Source: Hofstenia miamia (lineage: Eukaryota; Xenacoelomorpha; Acoela). Taken from it: DNA of 64,000 nucleotides. Numbering within the stretch: position 1 is the first letter of the stretch; each line of letters begins with the position of its first letter. The stretch spans positions 649,993 to 713,992 of the forward strand of contig SCFE01000052.1 of NCBI GenBank assembly GCA_004352715.1, read 5' to 3'. The position numbers were made by a program, and so were the translations under genes. Under the pieces are notes generated by a model, which was given only the letters and a program-made list of their open reading frames with translations, searched no databases and had not been told where the DNA came from. This document shows, one piece after another, positions 1 through 12,015 of the stretch.

Positions 1-181
1 TTTAGGTGACAGAGCAGTATGATGTTTCCTCTTCAGTTCTTCCACAGGCCACTGCCCGAAGCCGATCTCCACAACAAAGCTCCTCTTCTTATACAATGAT
101 GGTTGAGTCCATGGCACCATCTCAGCTCAACTGGAATTAATTATGTGTACCTTACGTTAGCTTAGTGCGTGCACTCAAGTA

Positions 182-1181
182 NNNNNNNNNNNNNNNNNNN
201 NNNNNNNNNNNNNNNNNNNNNNNNNNNNNNNNNNNNNNNNNNNNNNNNNNNNNNNNNNNNNNNNNNNNNNNNNNNNNNNNNNNNNNNNNNNNNNNNNNNN
301 NNNNNNNNNNNNNNNNNNNNNNNNNNNNNNNNNNNNNNNNNNNNNNNNNNNNNNNNNNNNNNNNNNNNNNNNNNNNNNNNNNNNNNNNNNNNNNNNNNNN
401 NNNNNNNNNNNNNNNNNNNNNNNNNNNNNNNNNNNNNNNNNNNNNNNNNNNNNNNNNNNNNNNNNNNNNNNNNNNNNNNNNNNNNNNNNNNNNNNNNNNN
501 NNNNNNNNNNNNNNNNNNNNNNNNNNNNNNNNNNNNNNNNNNNNNNNNNNNNNNNNNNNNNNNNNNNNNNNNNNNNNNNNNNNNNNNNNNNNNNNNNNNN
601 NNNNNNNNNNNNNNNNNNNNNNNNNNNNNNNNNNNNNNNNNNNNNNNNNNNNNNNNNNNNNNNNNNNNNNNNNNNNNNNNNNNNNNNNNNNNNNNNNNNN
701 NNNNNNNNNNNNNNNNNNNNNNNNNNNNNNNNNNNNNNNNNNNNNNNNNNNNNNNNNNNNNNNNNNNNNNNNNNNNNNNNNNNNNNNNNNNNNNNNNNNN
801 NNNNNNNNNNNNNNNNNNNNNNNNNNNNNNNNNNNNNNNNNNNNNNNNNNNNNNNNNNNNNNNNNNNNNNNNNNNNNNNNNNNNNNNNNNNNNNNNNNNN
901 NNNNNNNNNNNNNNNNNNNNNNNNNNNNNNNNNNNNNNNNNNNNNNNNNNNNNNNNNNNNNNNNNNNNNNNNNNNNNNNNNNNNNNNNNNNNNNNNNNNN
1001 NNNNNNNNNNNNNNNNNNNNNNNNNNNNNNNNNNNNNNNNNNNNNNNNNNNNNNNNNNNNNNNNNNNNNNNNNNNNNNNNNNNNNNNNNNNNNNNNNNNN
1101 NNNNNNNNNNNNNNNNNNNNNNNNNNNNNNNNNNNNNNNNNNNNNNNNNNNNNNNNNNNNNNNNNNNNNNNNNNNNNNNNN
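182..1181. other. Assembly gap of 1,000 N
   Basis: Run of exactly 1,000 N, which looks like a fixed-size scaffold gap rather than a measured length. The flanks (1-181 and 1182-1660) show no recognisable gene. A short plus-strand open stretch at about 1391-1501 ends in TAG and resembles no family I know. Confidence 0.97.
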
Positions 1182-1670
1182 CCGATTTTAAATTTCAAAT
1201 GATTCGTCTGCCAATATGGCTGTTCATACGTAAGCGTTAGTTCGCTCAATTTAATTTGTCAATTGTTCCTTGATCGGCTAACAAGTTTTCTCATTTTGAA
1301 CAATATTAAATCTTAGTTGCATTGTACAAAAATAACTAAAGATCATTAACTAAATTTTTACAATTAATTTCAATTAATAATAATCAGTCGACGTTATTCA
1401 GCTTTGGTTGCCTTTTTGGATGATGCTACAATTGCAGCTGTTCAAAAAATTATGCTGCAATTTGAAAATCAGTTGAGTAGTAATTTGGAACAGTGTCAGT
1501 AGACCTGCACCACACATTTATCAGGAATTCTATCAAGTGATGTGCTAATAACAAACCTACTTTCAGACAACTTCAAACCACATGATTGAATCTGAAAGAT
1601 ATATAAAACAAGAAAGCCAAGATTTAGTATAGATTTATTTGTATTCAAGCACCACTATATCAATGACTTC

Positions 1671-1952
1671 TTACTCCAATTGTAAGCCACATCTTGTAGC
1701 AAAAGTTGAAGTATGCCTTGAACCTAGAATGTTTACAAGAGAGCAATATGTAGCATAACAAGATGATTCATGAATTTCTCCCAACCCCCAATTTCCTTCA
1801 TTCTTGTGAATTACCTTGTTTAATAGTGTCTTCATCTGGAATGGCACCAAATTGTATTTGATAAAGACACAGTGTAATTTGCAACCAGAACATCTATGTA
1901 AATGATGCTTATGTGGCTTGTATAAATTTGGCACAAAGAGTGCTTTTGGCAC
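1671..1952 (-). pseudogene. Cys/His-rich ORF fragment, unrecognised
   Basis: A 93-residue minus-strand ORF with a Cys/His-rich first half (PHKHH, then C-x2-C-x3-C) and no family I recognise. It lies about 150 bp beyond the end of the SWIM-like relic on the same strand and could be a further piece of it, but I cannot join the two. The spacing of Cys and His could bind zinc; that is inference. It may be chance coding. Confidence 0.2.
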
Positions 1953-2097
1953 TTGTCAATTTCATAGCTTTCATAAAGAACTCCTTTGAATTTAAGCCAA
2001 TTGCTACTAAAACAGAACCACTTAATTTAAAGTCAATTGCCTTAATATAGAAAATAAATATTTTGAAAACAGACAAACTATCAATTTATTACTTATT

Positions 2098-2560
2098 TAA
2101 ATTTTCCTTCATATATTTCACAAGTAATAGAATATGTGATGAATTCTTCCAGTAGCACTTCACCTTAGTGCAAAAGGTTCCCTGGAGCACTTTACAGCCC
2201 CATTAAAAAGGTCATGGCATGCTTGTATCCACAATTTTGAGCAATACAGCTTTGGCATTGAACAGTTGTTACATCTTCATTGACTTCATCTATGGCTGCA
2301 TCAACTACATATGGTTTTGAATTAACTTTATGCTCTAGTGTAATAGAGCATTGAACAATACAATTTCTGCTTTTTTACTAAAGCTTCACATATCCAATTT
2401 CTTTGTCAGCATAATTTACTCTTGCAGGTCTTTCCATTTTGGCATTTGCAACACCTAGAACATTGTACACTGATGCATGGCAAAATATTCAGCAATCATC
2501 TGGTCTGGTACATAAGGAAAATTTTGAGAACTAGCTTGAATAAAATTCATATTAAAAATA
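2098..2560 (-). pseudogene. Relic of a SWIM zinc-finger (YqaJ-associated) protein
   Basis: Minus-strand translation, with at least two stops and a frame change, gives CQSCIAQNCGYKHAMTFLM (about 2245-2190). This is a SWIM-like zinc-binding segment with the CKH-type end. About 20 residues later, in another frame, comes VKCYWKNS. The pairing of a C..C...C..KHA-x-FLM motif with a following V-x-CYWKKS motif is characteristic, from memory, of invertebrate proteins that carry a SWIM finger ahead of a YqaJ-type nuclease. An upstream segment with Cys and EHKV residues fits the same family. No nuclease core is visible, so this is a 3'-truncated or deleted, non-functional copy. Family assignment is moderate; loss of function is clear. 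Confidence 0.5.
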
Positions 2561-3015
2561 AACAATTGATAGTTTGTGAAGCAAATGACATCAAAATAAT
2601 CAGTACTTGGTAATAGGATTTGCATTATTTTTCATAAGTTATGCTAGAAATATTAAAAAGAATTATTTGGTTCCCTTTTAAATTAAAGGTGATTCATCAA
2701 TTTACTAGAATTTCAAATTTTTCACAAAAAAAATTGTGAAAATCCCCCATTATACAACTTGATTCATTTACTCAGAAAGTGCCAAAATTTACAATGAATA
2801 CAGAGAAGAAATTCTTAAACTTAATCAGTATTCCACTTAATGCAGGTTACACAATTATATTGTATATTTATCCTACCATATAATTACATTTGTACAAGTA
2901 CTACAATGCTCCATAGTGTTTTGTTTAGTTATACAACTAGAATTGAGTTTCATTTAAACTATCTTATTTTATTATTGTTGTATTAATTAGACAGATGACT
3001 GATGTTGCCAATAAT

Positions 3016-3690
3016 GCCATCATGTATCCTAGGTTAAATTGCAAGGCTTTATCTCTTGCACTATCTGCATCCTTTACATTTGATGACATTAGTAAGAAAT
3101 TGTACACAAATACTAAGTAAAATATTTATATGTAATGGTAATCCTTCATAGTGAATACCAATTTGCAATTGGTGATGTAAAACTCAATAAAAAAGTAAAT
3201 GATTGCTTCATATTTTCTTGAATTACACTTATAATATGTCTTTACATTTGTATTATAAATATTAAAATTGTTTTAAACATTAAAATTGTCTATTAATTTT
3301 TCTCCCTTTTACTAAATGAGTAAATTTAAGCTTTTATTTAAGCTGCTAGTTCATTTTAGTTAAATTGTAAACACTCATTTAATGAGTAGAAAACTATGAT
3401 CTTACAGTGTTACCAATCCTGGTTGAGAGACCATATAAAATCTTTTTAACAAAAACATTAGAGCAACAATAATTATTACAAAGCTGTTACATAATTTACA
3501 AATCATTCTAATCATCAAGTACAAACAATTTGAATCTATTTACAGAATTATTAGTGTAGACAAACTTAAGCATATGCCATAAACTGTAGTCAAAACTAAT
3601 TTTGTCATACAGCATAGAAACAAAGGATGCTCAATTTACCTTAAAAATAAATCAACAACTACAACACTGTGATGGGGTTCTCACTCTTTT
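3016..3690 (+). repeat. Dispersed repeat, copy 1 (paired with 12016-12640)
   Basis: Aligns by eye over its whole length, in the same orientation, with 12016-12640. Shared landmarks are TATGTAATGG, GAATTACACTT, CTTTTACTAAA-GAGTAAATTTA, CTGCTA, TTGCAAATCATTC-like text and GGTTCTCACTC near the right end. The copies differ by many substitutions and small indels, so they are old. No ORF spans it. It could be an LTR of the Gypsy element lying between the copies, but the shared text runs through a primer-site-like TGGGGTTCTCAC, which argues against simple LTRs. Confidence 0.7.
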
Positions 3691-4018
3691 CCATCCCTGA
3701 ATTGGCCATTTTTGTAAAACAATTCTTTGCAACAGAAGAACAAAATGAAACTTAAACAGATAGTTTTGGTAGCATAGGTAAAGTAAGTCTGGAACTGAGC
3801 CATAATTGTCCTAATGTTAACAATCTTATTTCCTGAGAATAGAACAAATCACCATATTAACACAAAGTTCAAAAGTGAGTAGAAGCAGTTACACAACAAC
3901 TACTAAAGTACAAAGCCATTATGTGGTGACCACTGAAGTTCACATAAAATAACCCACACAGTCTGACTTTTCAGGCTGAAATAACTCAATTTGTGTAATT
4001 AGTGGAAGCCTTTAAATG

Positions 4019-4926
4019 GTGACCACTGGAAGTTAACTTGAATCAACATTCCTTGTGTAGAGTCACCCAGGGCCCCTATTTTTATTGATTTTATTTCTTT
4101 TGATTATTTGGCAGTCTAATTTAGTGTTATGTCATAATGACATAGTGATTGTTGCTATCAATTTATTTATATCAATTTATCCTATTTTTGAGTGCAGTTA
4201 TTTGATCAATTTATTATTTGTCCCCTTGATTTAATCTGACTTGCTATTGCTCACTTAATTTTGTGTTTGTAAACATATACCAGGTAGTAATTGTTATAAA
4301 TGCATGAGAAGCCTGTAGTGAACACACAATAAAATTTATTCTTGCTTCAACATCATTTGCTTTTTTGAATTTTATTACTTTGATAACCCCTTTTAGGTTT
4401 GTTATGGGTTTTAACTTAATAAATTCTGCTTAGGTTCTGATGACAATTTGGGAGTTACTCTGCTGTGTCTGNGTGACCACTGGAAGTTAACTTGAATCAA
4501 CATTCCTTGTGTAGAGTCACCCAGGGCCCCTATTTTTATTGATTTTATTTCTTTTGATTATTTGGCAGTCTAATTTAGTGTTATGTCATAATGACATAGT
4601 GATTGTTGCTATCAATTTATTTATATCAATTTATCCTATTTTTGAGTGCAGTTATTTGATCAATTTATTATTTGTCCCCTTGATTTAATCTGACTTGCTA
4701 TTGCTCACTTAATTTTGTGTTTGTAAACATATACCAGGTAGTAATTGTTATAAATGCATGAGAAGCCTGTAGTGAACACACAATAAAATTTATTCTTGCT
4801 TCAACATCATTTGCTTTTTTGAATTTTATTACTTTGATAACCCCTTTTAGGTTTGTTATGGGTTTTAACTTAATAAATTCTGCTTAGGTTCTGATGACAA
4901 TTTGGGAGTTACTCTGCTGTGTCTGG
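4019..4926 (+). repeat. Perfect 454-bp tandem duplication with N at the joint
   Basis: Unit 1 (4019-4472) and unit 2 (4473-4926) appear identical, and a single N at 4472 sits on the boundary. Each unit has LTR-like features: a short inverted motif (TGTCATAATGACA), TATAAATGC, then CACACAATAAAATTTATT. The unit may be LTR or UTR sequence of the element whose pol lies downstream. Identity of the copies plus the N suggests a joining artefact or very recent duplication. Confidence 0.8.
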
Positions 4927-6420
4927 GGCAACAACTAGCTCCTTAACAGATGGCAGCCCAAATCATGGCTGCTTTAAGTTATGGCTACATGTACATGTAG
5001 GGAATAACAGCTTTTATTTTGATCATTTCATTTTCATACATGCACTTAAACATCACACTGCTAATATAATATGCTGTTGGTGAATGTGAATGCATGGTAA
5101 ATACATGCTTTTTGTTTATTTATTACATGAGCTGAGATAATAGAACACTTAGCTAAATAGTTTATTTGATCTAGAAATTAATACTTGAAACACACAATTG
5201 GTGAGTAAGGATGGCTTCCTGGATATGCTTTGGTGTGATGCCATGAGAATTGGTCACTGCACATAAAAAATTAGTTCAGCAAACTATGTCAATTTTTCAT
5301 GTTCATCAAACTTGTCAGACTCAGATAGATAAACAATCAAGACAAATTAATGTGCTGAAAATGCAAGGAAGATTGCCAAACAAAAAATCAATAAAGAAAA
5401 TGAATCATCTTGTGTAATGAAAGATATTAACTCTGAAGAAGAGCAATAAAAAATATTTGTAGTTACAATTTCAGAAACAAAATCAGAATTGCAAATATAT
5501 TTTGAATAGATATGTATTCTAGCTGAATGTCTTGTACAACATAATTGAGGTTCACATAAGTGGCATAAATATAAAGGTTATGGTCAACATGGAAATATCT
5601 ATATCAGTAATTTCTAATAATTGCATAGCCAATCTGGGCTACACTTGAGATCATCTACAACATAATAATGTTAGATTGCTGAATGCATTAGGAGACTATA
5701 TGGATACAGGAAAAATAGCAAATGCACTAATATTGAAACTAAGAATGTGCAATTTGTACAAGAAATCAAAGTTGTCAATACAAAACTATGATCTTTAATA
5801 TATGAACAAAAAAACCTATGAACTGATTTTCTTGAAAATCATTCTTTAATTATAAACTTTCAGAAGAACCTAATGCTTAAAGTGTTGATTGAAGGAAAAC
5901 CTGAAATGAATTACCAGAACATAAAATTTTGTCTTGAAAAAGATGTCAAATTGGAACACACCAATGGAAGATAGTTCAGATTAAAAGCACCATAAGCTGT
6001 GGTCGTAGAGTTATGATTGATTCCTAACACATGGTCACAATAGTGCAAGTCACTCATAAACAGAAGTAGAATAAATCAACTGATTAAATGTAGAACCTGA
6101 AATGTAGAGTCACAATTGATTCTTATCACCAGGGATAATAAGGAATCCAATACTAAGAAAATCATTCAGATAAGAACAATCAATTAAAATATATTCATAT
6201 AAAAAAATAAATTCAAGACAAATATCTATTCTGCATCTAATATACAACATGAATAATGTAATAACACATGTTCCAATATTAAATGCAGCAAACAGGATAG
6301 TACACCTATAGTGTGATAAAATAATCATTTATGCTGTACTGATAGTTACTCTAGCAGTTTACAAAATTACACTGATCACAACTAAAATACAAGAGGACAC
6401 ATGCCAAAACTCCCACAAAT
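4927..6420 (+). other. No intact gene; probable decayed gag/protease part of the Gypsy element
   Basis: Plus-strand frames hold short open stretches between stops, leading straight into the RT relic at 6.5 kb. Position suggests decayed gag/protease. No zinc knuckle or D-T/S-G protease motif could be identified, so the label rests on context only. Confidence 0.3.
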
Positions 6421-6539
6421 CACAATTAAGAATATACATAGCTACAGATGGATTAGTATGAAAAGCTTCAAAGCATCCTAGAGAAAAACAGAAATGTCAA
6501 ATGGTCAAAAGTTTAAGCTATGTATAGACTTCAGAAGGT

Positions 6540-7030
6540 TGAATATGATAAAAAAGAAAAATGCACATCAACTTCTAAGAATCAAAGATTTGTTGTACAA
6601 TGCAACTAAAGATACATACCTTACCACTTTGGATTTATGCAAAGCATATTAGCAAGTGCTGATGATATCAAACAATATTGAAAATTCTGCATATGTCTTA
6701 TAGAAATGGCTATGCATTCCCTTTGGCTCATGCAATGTGTGAGCAACATTTCAAAAATATATTATGAAAGTATTAAAAGGTGACAAATTAACAAATAAGA
6801 ATGGAATTTTAGCAAATGTCAATGATATTCTAATTGCAAGTGCAACAATAGATGGACATTTTCAAAAGCTGGACAAGACTACCAATTCTATAATCAGCAG
6901 GTCTTTGTTTCAATTGAAAAAATGCCAAATTATGTGGAAAACAGTAGAATTTTTAGGCATTCACATATCAGATTGTCAAATAACTCTGAAAAATGATGCT
7001 AACAATGTAATGGACAATTTACATATATGA
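6540..7030 (+). pseudogene. Ty3/Gypsy reverse transcriptase relic
   Basis: Broken reading frames give TTLDLCKAY (RT motif like FTTLDL-x-GYWQ) at about 6622, a PFG followed by ATFQKYIMKVL (the APATFQ-x-M motif), then NVNDILI at about 6815-6835 where the catalytic YxDD box belongs, and FLGIHIS at about 6951-6971 (the V-x-FLG-x-x-S motif). The catalytic pair is N-D instead of D-D, and several stops interrupt the upstream part. The longest open piece is 6764-7030. The motif order and spacing make the RT call solid; the enzyme is dead. Confidence 0.8.
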
Positions 7031-8018
7031 AAAACCAGAAGAGAACTATCACACATAATGGGTTTCTTCAATTACTACTGTCACTTCAAAGGAAATATGC
7101 CTGAGAAGACTGTCAACATATATGCCTAATGAAAAAGAAAAATCTGCTCAATTGGAACTGGAGACCACAAGAAGAACTATAAATAATCAAATATGAATTG
7201 AAGAGAATGCTAAATTTAATACACCTGATTACAATAAACATTTTATCTTTGATTGCAATACAAGCACAGTTGCTATAGGAGTCTGTGTACTTAATCCAGG
7301 TAATAAATGGGAAAAAATGTCTGATTCTTTGCTTTAGTAGAAAACTTAGAAACTCTGAAAAAAATTATGGATCTTCAAAATTGGAACCATTACCATTGTA
7401 AAAAGTGTGAAACAATTTCATCATTTCCTATTAGGAAAGGAATTTACAGTACACACCAACAACAGTGGGCTAAGTTATCTGGAGCAATTCTTTTGAGATA
7501 GATTTATGATAGTGATACAGTGGATTGAAGCACTTAGCAAATTTCAATTCAAAATTGAACATAGAAAAGGAGTATAACAGTGATGATGTTAAACTGCAAC
7601 AAGAAAAACGGAATTCACATTCATTCACATTCTCAATTTTTTAAAATACCAGATATAAATGTTGTTGACATTTATCCCAAATCAACAAGAACAACTTACT
7701 TTGAGTTGATAGGAAGTCAAGCAAATAGTTGTACCTGAACATTTTAAATATGATTTAATCAGGAAAATGCTTGAGAAAGGTCATGTCAGAATTCAGCAGA
7801 TCAAACATACTTTTGACACACAATATATGTGCACAGCAGTGTGAAAAGCAGTAGATGATGTTATCAATAAATGCAGAAAGTTCTTAATAAATAAACAACA
7901 CTTTCTATAGTAATGTGCAGCTTTGGAAAAAATTTGATCCAATGTACCTAACTAAAAAATACAGGTATATAAGTAAAACTAACCAAGGATAGAGATAGTT
8001 GTCAATATTTACTATGTA

Positions 8019-8285
8019 TTGTTAATAATTTCACTATGTACAACAGAATGGCATCTCGGAAAAAGCACTGCTAAGGAAGTAACAGATACATTAATTAAAA
8101 TGTTGTCTTTGCAAATGGGACCACCTTTGAATATTATGACAGATAGAGGTTCACAATTTGAATTGAGATTATTCAAAGAACTAATGAAAATTACTGATAC
8201 CTTTCACAATATTACCACAGTGAATCACCCTCAAACTAATGGACCTTTAGAATGTTTAAATCAAACATTGATAAAACTCAGTTGA
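8019..8285 (+). pseudogene. Ty3/Gypsy integrase core relic
   Basis: An 88-residue open piece contains GPPLNIMTDRGSQFE followed by NHPQTNG (8223-8243) and LECLNQTL. This is the central D(x)n and HPQTNG-x-x-E block of the retroviral-type integrase core, which cuts and joins element ends to target DNA. The second D (TDRG) and the E-equivalent (LEC) are visible. The first catalytic D and the zinc-binding N-terminus are not. It continues the same element as the RT relic upstream. Confidence 0.8.
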
Positions 8286-8530
8286 GTTATGGTTACAAAA
8301 CTTTGATGGACAAAATTGGAAAAATGTAATTGAAATAATCAAGTATTACTACAATACATCCATTCACATGACAATAGGAATAACTCTATTCAGGAAAAAT
8401 GTTTGGAAGGGAATTGTGTACTACCCAATCATGCTATTCAACACTTTTGAAAGAAAATTAGATAATGAATATATCAAGTAACTAATATCTAATCTAAGCA
8501 AAATTCATGACATTATATGTTCAAATACTA

Positions 8531-9760
8531 GTAAATCTGCTCCTTGTCAGAAATGAAATTTTAAAATAAACTACAGAAAGCCACATTTAGGAATGAAAAT
8601 GATGAAACACCAAAGTAGTCCAATGAAGGCAAAAACCCTGGCAAAAAGTCCAAAAATAATATGTTGATCCCCACAACACACCCCAGCTTTGAAACACAGA
8701 AGATTGCAGAGGGAGAGAAGTTCATTCAGCACATTTGCAAAAGTGTTGCAGTTGAAACTGAATGAATGATCCCCTAATACATCAGACTTGGACTCTCCAA
8801 TTTCGGGCTCTGATGTGATGCTGGTGGACAAGAGCATATCTGACAAGATTTGCATACCTAAGTCAATAGCTGGCTCCAACATGACACTAACATTTGATAA
8901 AAGGAAGAGATTACTGAGTGACACCTAAAATGTGGAAAAACCATCCACATTTGGTTTTCCTTTAGATATAGTATTTATACCTGTTTTTAAGTCCCCAGCA
9001 ACTACAGGGCCCAATATGGTCACTAGTTTCAGAAAAACTAAAATTATTTACAAATATAGCCCTCATTTAAGTACACCACACAGTGCTGTATGCCAGTACT
9101 GAGAGCTGTTTACACTAATTCAACCATTTACAAAATTCCTACCTGTTACTCAAGTGTTAGTTAGCATGAATTCAAAGCTTACAACTCTTTATACTAAAGA
9201 GGAGACAATTGGAACAACTACACAAGTCAATATCAAGTGTGAAACATTACTCATAATCTATTTTCTTCAAATGCATAGGAAATACATAAGAAAATTTAAC
9301 ATTGTTTATCAGACATCTTTAGATCAGCTAAATCACAAAATGTCAAGATACACATAGTTGTACCTAAATATGCTAAATAGAAATTCCCCAAACATTACTG
9401 ACCATGGAAATGATAATGAAAAATGTTTACCTATGGAAATCCACAAGAAATATAGTTAAAACTACTGATTCCATCAAAACATAACCAATCTTATCAGTAG
9501 GGCAACAATTTCCCACCCTGTTATATTCCTGATTGCCACACATTTCCTTCCACCCTTTTTCATCTAATTTCAACTTTTTTCTGTGCATATCAAAAACATC
9601 TTACAGCAAATGTTTATTGTAAATGAATATTTACAAAGGCGCAATGTAAAAATTAATATTTTCAGACTGAAAATTATGGTTGTTTAGCATCTTGAAGGGT
9701 GCGTCCATGTATGTCTCTTAATCTGAAGAAAATTGGAGCAAATGATGTCATTGAAGTTCT
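8531..9760. other. No gene recognised; possible tail of the Gypsy element
   Basis: Plus-strand frames between 8580 and 9110 contain Lys/Pro/Ser-rich open stretches that could be a decayed continuation of pol. A 117-residue minus-strand ORF (8571-8924) looks like their hydrophobic shadow. No motif is identifiable. Confidence 0.3.
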
Positions 9761-9892
9761 AGAATTTTAGCAGCTCATAAATATCCAAGCAAACATGATC
9801 TGCTTTATTTTTTTCTGCAAACATAGACGAAAGAAGATGAAATTTGGTGTCAGTCTCTCCTGCCATTCCATGACAAAATTTAATTCCATATA

Positions 9893-9918
9893 CAGTATAT
9901 ATATATATATATATATGC
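9893..9918. repeat. (TA)n microsatellite
   Basis: About 13 uninterrupted AT units. Confidence 0.95.
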
Positions 9919-10257
9919 ATTCTAAATTATGTATATACTGGAAAATTTTTACAGTGAAAGTTGATAGGTGCATATTTTACAGCTAGATAACTAATGGATC
10001 ATGTTTAGCCATTCCTTGTGATTATACTTTTTTGCAAAATTTCAAATACATGAACATTAGGTATCTAGAGAATTTAAATCTTTTTGAAAAATTTGAAATT
10101 TTCAAACAAAAAGTGTTAATATTTTCAAAAACCTCAGACACAGCAATGCACTTTAATGAGAAATTTTCAACATTGTATTAAAGTATATTTCCCAAAACAC
10201 CTACAAATGTTCCAAGATTTTCAAATTAGCTAATAGGCTCTGGGAAAATTCTTATCT

Positions 10258-11249
10258 TCAATAGATTTATTCGTTTGCACAATTTGCATATGTACAATTA
10301 AGTATAATACATATTTACAATATATACAAACACCTAAATATACACATGCACTACAAACTAAGCTAGACAATTAAAATTAAAACATTGAAAATACAATTAA
10401 AAGCATCAATACAATCACACAATTAAAAAAGATAGAATATATTTGATTTGTCGCTACAGATTTTAAATTAATTTCTTATTTTGCTCTGCTAATAGAGTAT
10501 TTTTTAACAATTTTTAAAATTTTTTTAAGTTTTCTTTTCTGTCTAATGCTGATTGGTAATTTGTTCCAAAGTTTGCAAGAATTTGTGGTGAAAGAATTTT
10601 TCCAATAATTGTTAGTTGGCAATATATTATTTATGTATTTATTCACACAGTGATTATATTTTACAAATTGTTCATTTAGCAGTTTATGGCTGATTTTGAT
10701 TTCCTTAAACATAAGCACCAGGTTGTTGTACTTTGTTATTGATCTTGGTGTAAGCATCTCAAATTTTTGTACTTTTGTACTAGCTTGCTGTCTGTTTATG
10801 CTAAACATAGTACAAATTGACCAGTTAAAGATCCTACTTATAGGTTGGTTCTTAAATCTGTCAATTCATAATCTTATGGCTTTCAGAATATATCTTACAG
10901 CTGTCAGAAGAAGATGTAACTATGGAAATCACTTTTAGCATTAATCAAAAAGCATTATCAATATGGTAAATAGTAAAATACTTAAAAAATTTTAAATAAT
11001 GAAATGTGTTTTACCCTTGTTAATTGTCAATTTGTTCTGCTGAAAGAATTTGAAAATATTTTTAATGCTTTCTTGTAATTCTGCAAAAATTTGGAAAAAC
11101 TTTTTGTCCTTTAAAGCAGACGTTGGTTGTTTACGGTTAACCAACATGTGTTTCCTTATGGTATTTTGGATATATGTAGCAATTACATAATTTTCGATTT
11201 TCAAAAATTCAATAATAATTATATTTGCGAATGAATGAGGTCTTGACAA
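10258..11249 (-). mobile_element. 3' fragment of a CR1/jockey-like non-LTR retrotransposon
   Basis: On the minus strand, 11249-10992 ends with QNKLTINKGKTHFII, the N-K-L-x-x-N-x-x-K-T segment that follows the RT active site. The ORF 10808-10476 contains SFTTNSCKLWNKLP, the W-N-x-LP segment near the C-terminus of CR1/jockey-like ORF2 proteins. Below it lies a 3' region whose minus-strand text ends GCAAACGAATAAATCTATTG, with an AATAAA-like signal. The catalytic FADD box is absent, so this is a 5'-truncated, mutated copy, as expected from incomplete reverse transcription. Confidence 0.65.
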
Positions 11250-12015
11250 TCGCCACTAGAGGGATACAAAACTTAGTGACAAAATCTCTTGTAATGCAAC
11301 AGCACGAATACCTATATCAACAGAAGAAAGTTACGTCAACTCACTACAGAAAGTTCAACAAATAGTCGACAGTCACCAATACAAAACGTCTGTGAAAATC
11401 TGTAAACAACAAATTAATTTGGAACATATATATGTTGATGGCATCTTTAGACCTGTATAACGATGTTATAAGCTAGAAACAACGAATCTAACAAAAACAG
11501 GAATACACAGACATAAACTGGAATGCAGAAGAGGCGGAATAAAACATTTAGAAGGCGAATGAGTTTGTGTAAAGCAAGTGTACACGTTTACTTCCATTGT
11601 GACTGAACTAAAAGAGGAGCATGGGACGTCATCTCTAAAATGTTTAAATATTAATTATTTGTTAAAATTAAATTCATTTCAATTAAAAATTGTAACAAAC
11701 GAAATTAATCTGTGAAGTTTTGACAAAAAGTCAAGTTCAAAAATTGTTTAGTTCTGTTCTGGCTCATTTGCCATGACGAAATTTTAAACGGAATATTTCC
11801 CGTTTGAAATTTAAATTGAACAAATGTGATTTGTGTACTTGGAAAAGCTCCAAAACTTATGACAAAAGCAGAAGAGAAAAAAAGAACAAATGAAAAAGTA
11901 CTGAAAAGTCAGTTATTAAAAGGCTCTTAATCTATGGATATTAAATTAGCTACTTTGCCCTTTTACCTTTTTCTGCTTGAATCGAATTGTTCATTTTTAG
12001 CTATTCGTAAACTTA
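11250..12015. other. No gene recognised
   Basis: AT-rich stretch without an ORF longer than about 60 codons. A purine-rich run (AAAGCAGAAGAGAAAAAAAG) near 11865 lies upstream of repeat copy 2 and could be a polypurine tract if that repeat is an LTR. This is speculative. Confidence 0.4.

Larger units (their letters stand above)
6420..8530 (+). mobile_element. Decayed Ty3/Gypsy-type LTR retrotransposon pol region
   Basis: RT, an RNase H-like stretch and integrase relics follow one another in the order of Ty3/Gypsy pol on the plus strand, interrupted by many stops and frame changes. Ty3/Gypsy elements copy themselves through RNA and integrate with this polyprotein. RT text is at about 6540-7010, an RNase H-like stretch at about 7200-7560, and an integrase core at 8019-8285. 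No intact LTR pair is certain; the candidates are the repeats at 3.0-3.7 and 12.0-12.6 kb. The element cannot be active. Confidence 0.75.

Noticed and set aside
152-1249. Long open frames on both strands across 182-1181 and 16743-17742
   Set aside because: They consist of N; nothing can be coded or inferred there.
8571-8924. 117-residue minus-strand hydrophobic ORF
   Set aside because: Looks like the shadow of plus-strand Gypsy-derived text; no motif, signal peptide or clear membrane topology.
9795-9986. ORFs across the TA tract at 9.9 kb on both strands
   Set aside because: Both run through (Ile-Tyr)n from the microsatellite; chance frames.
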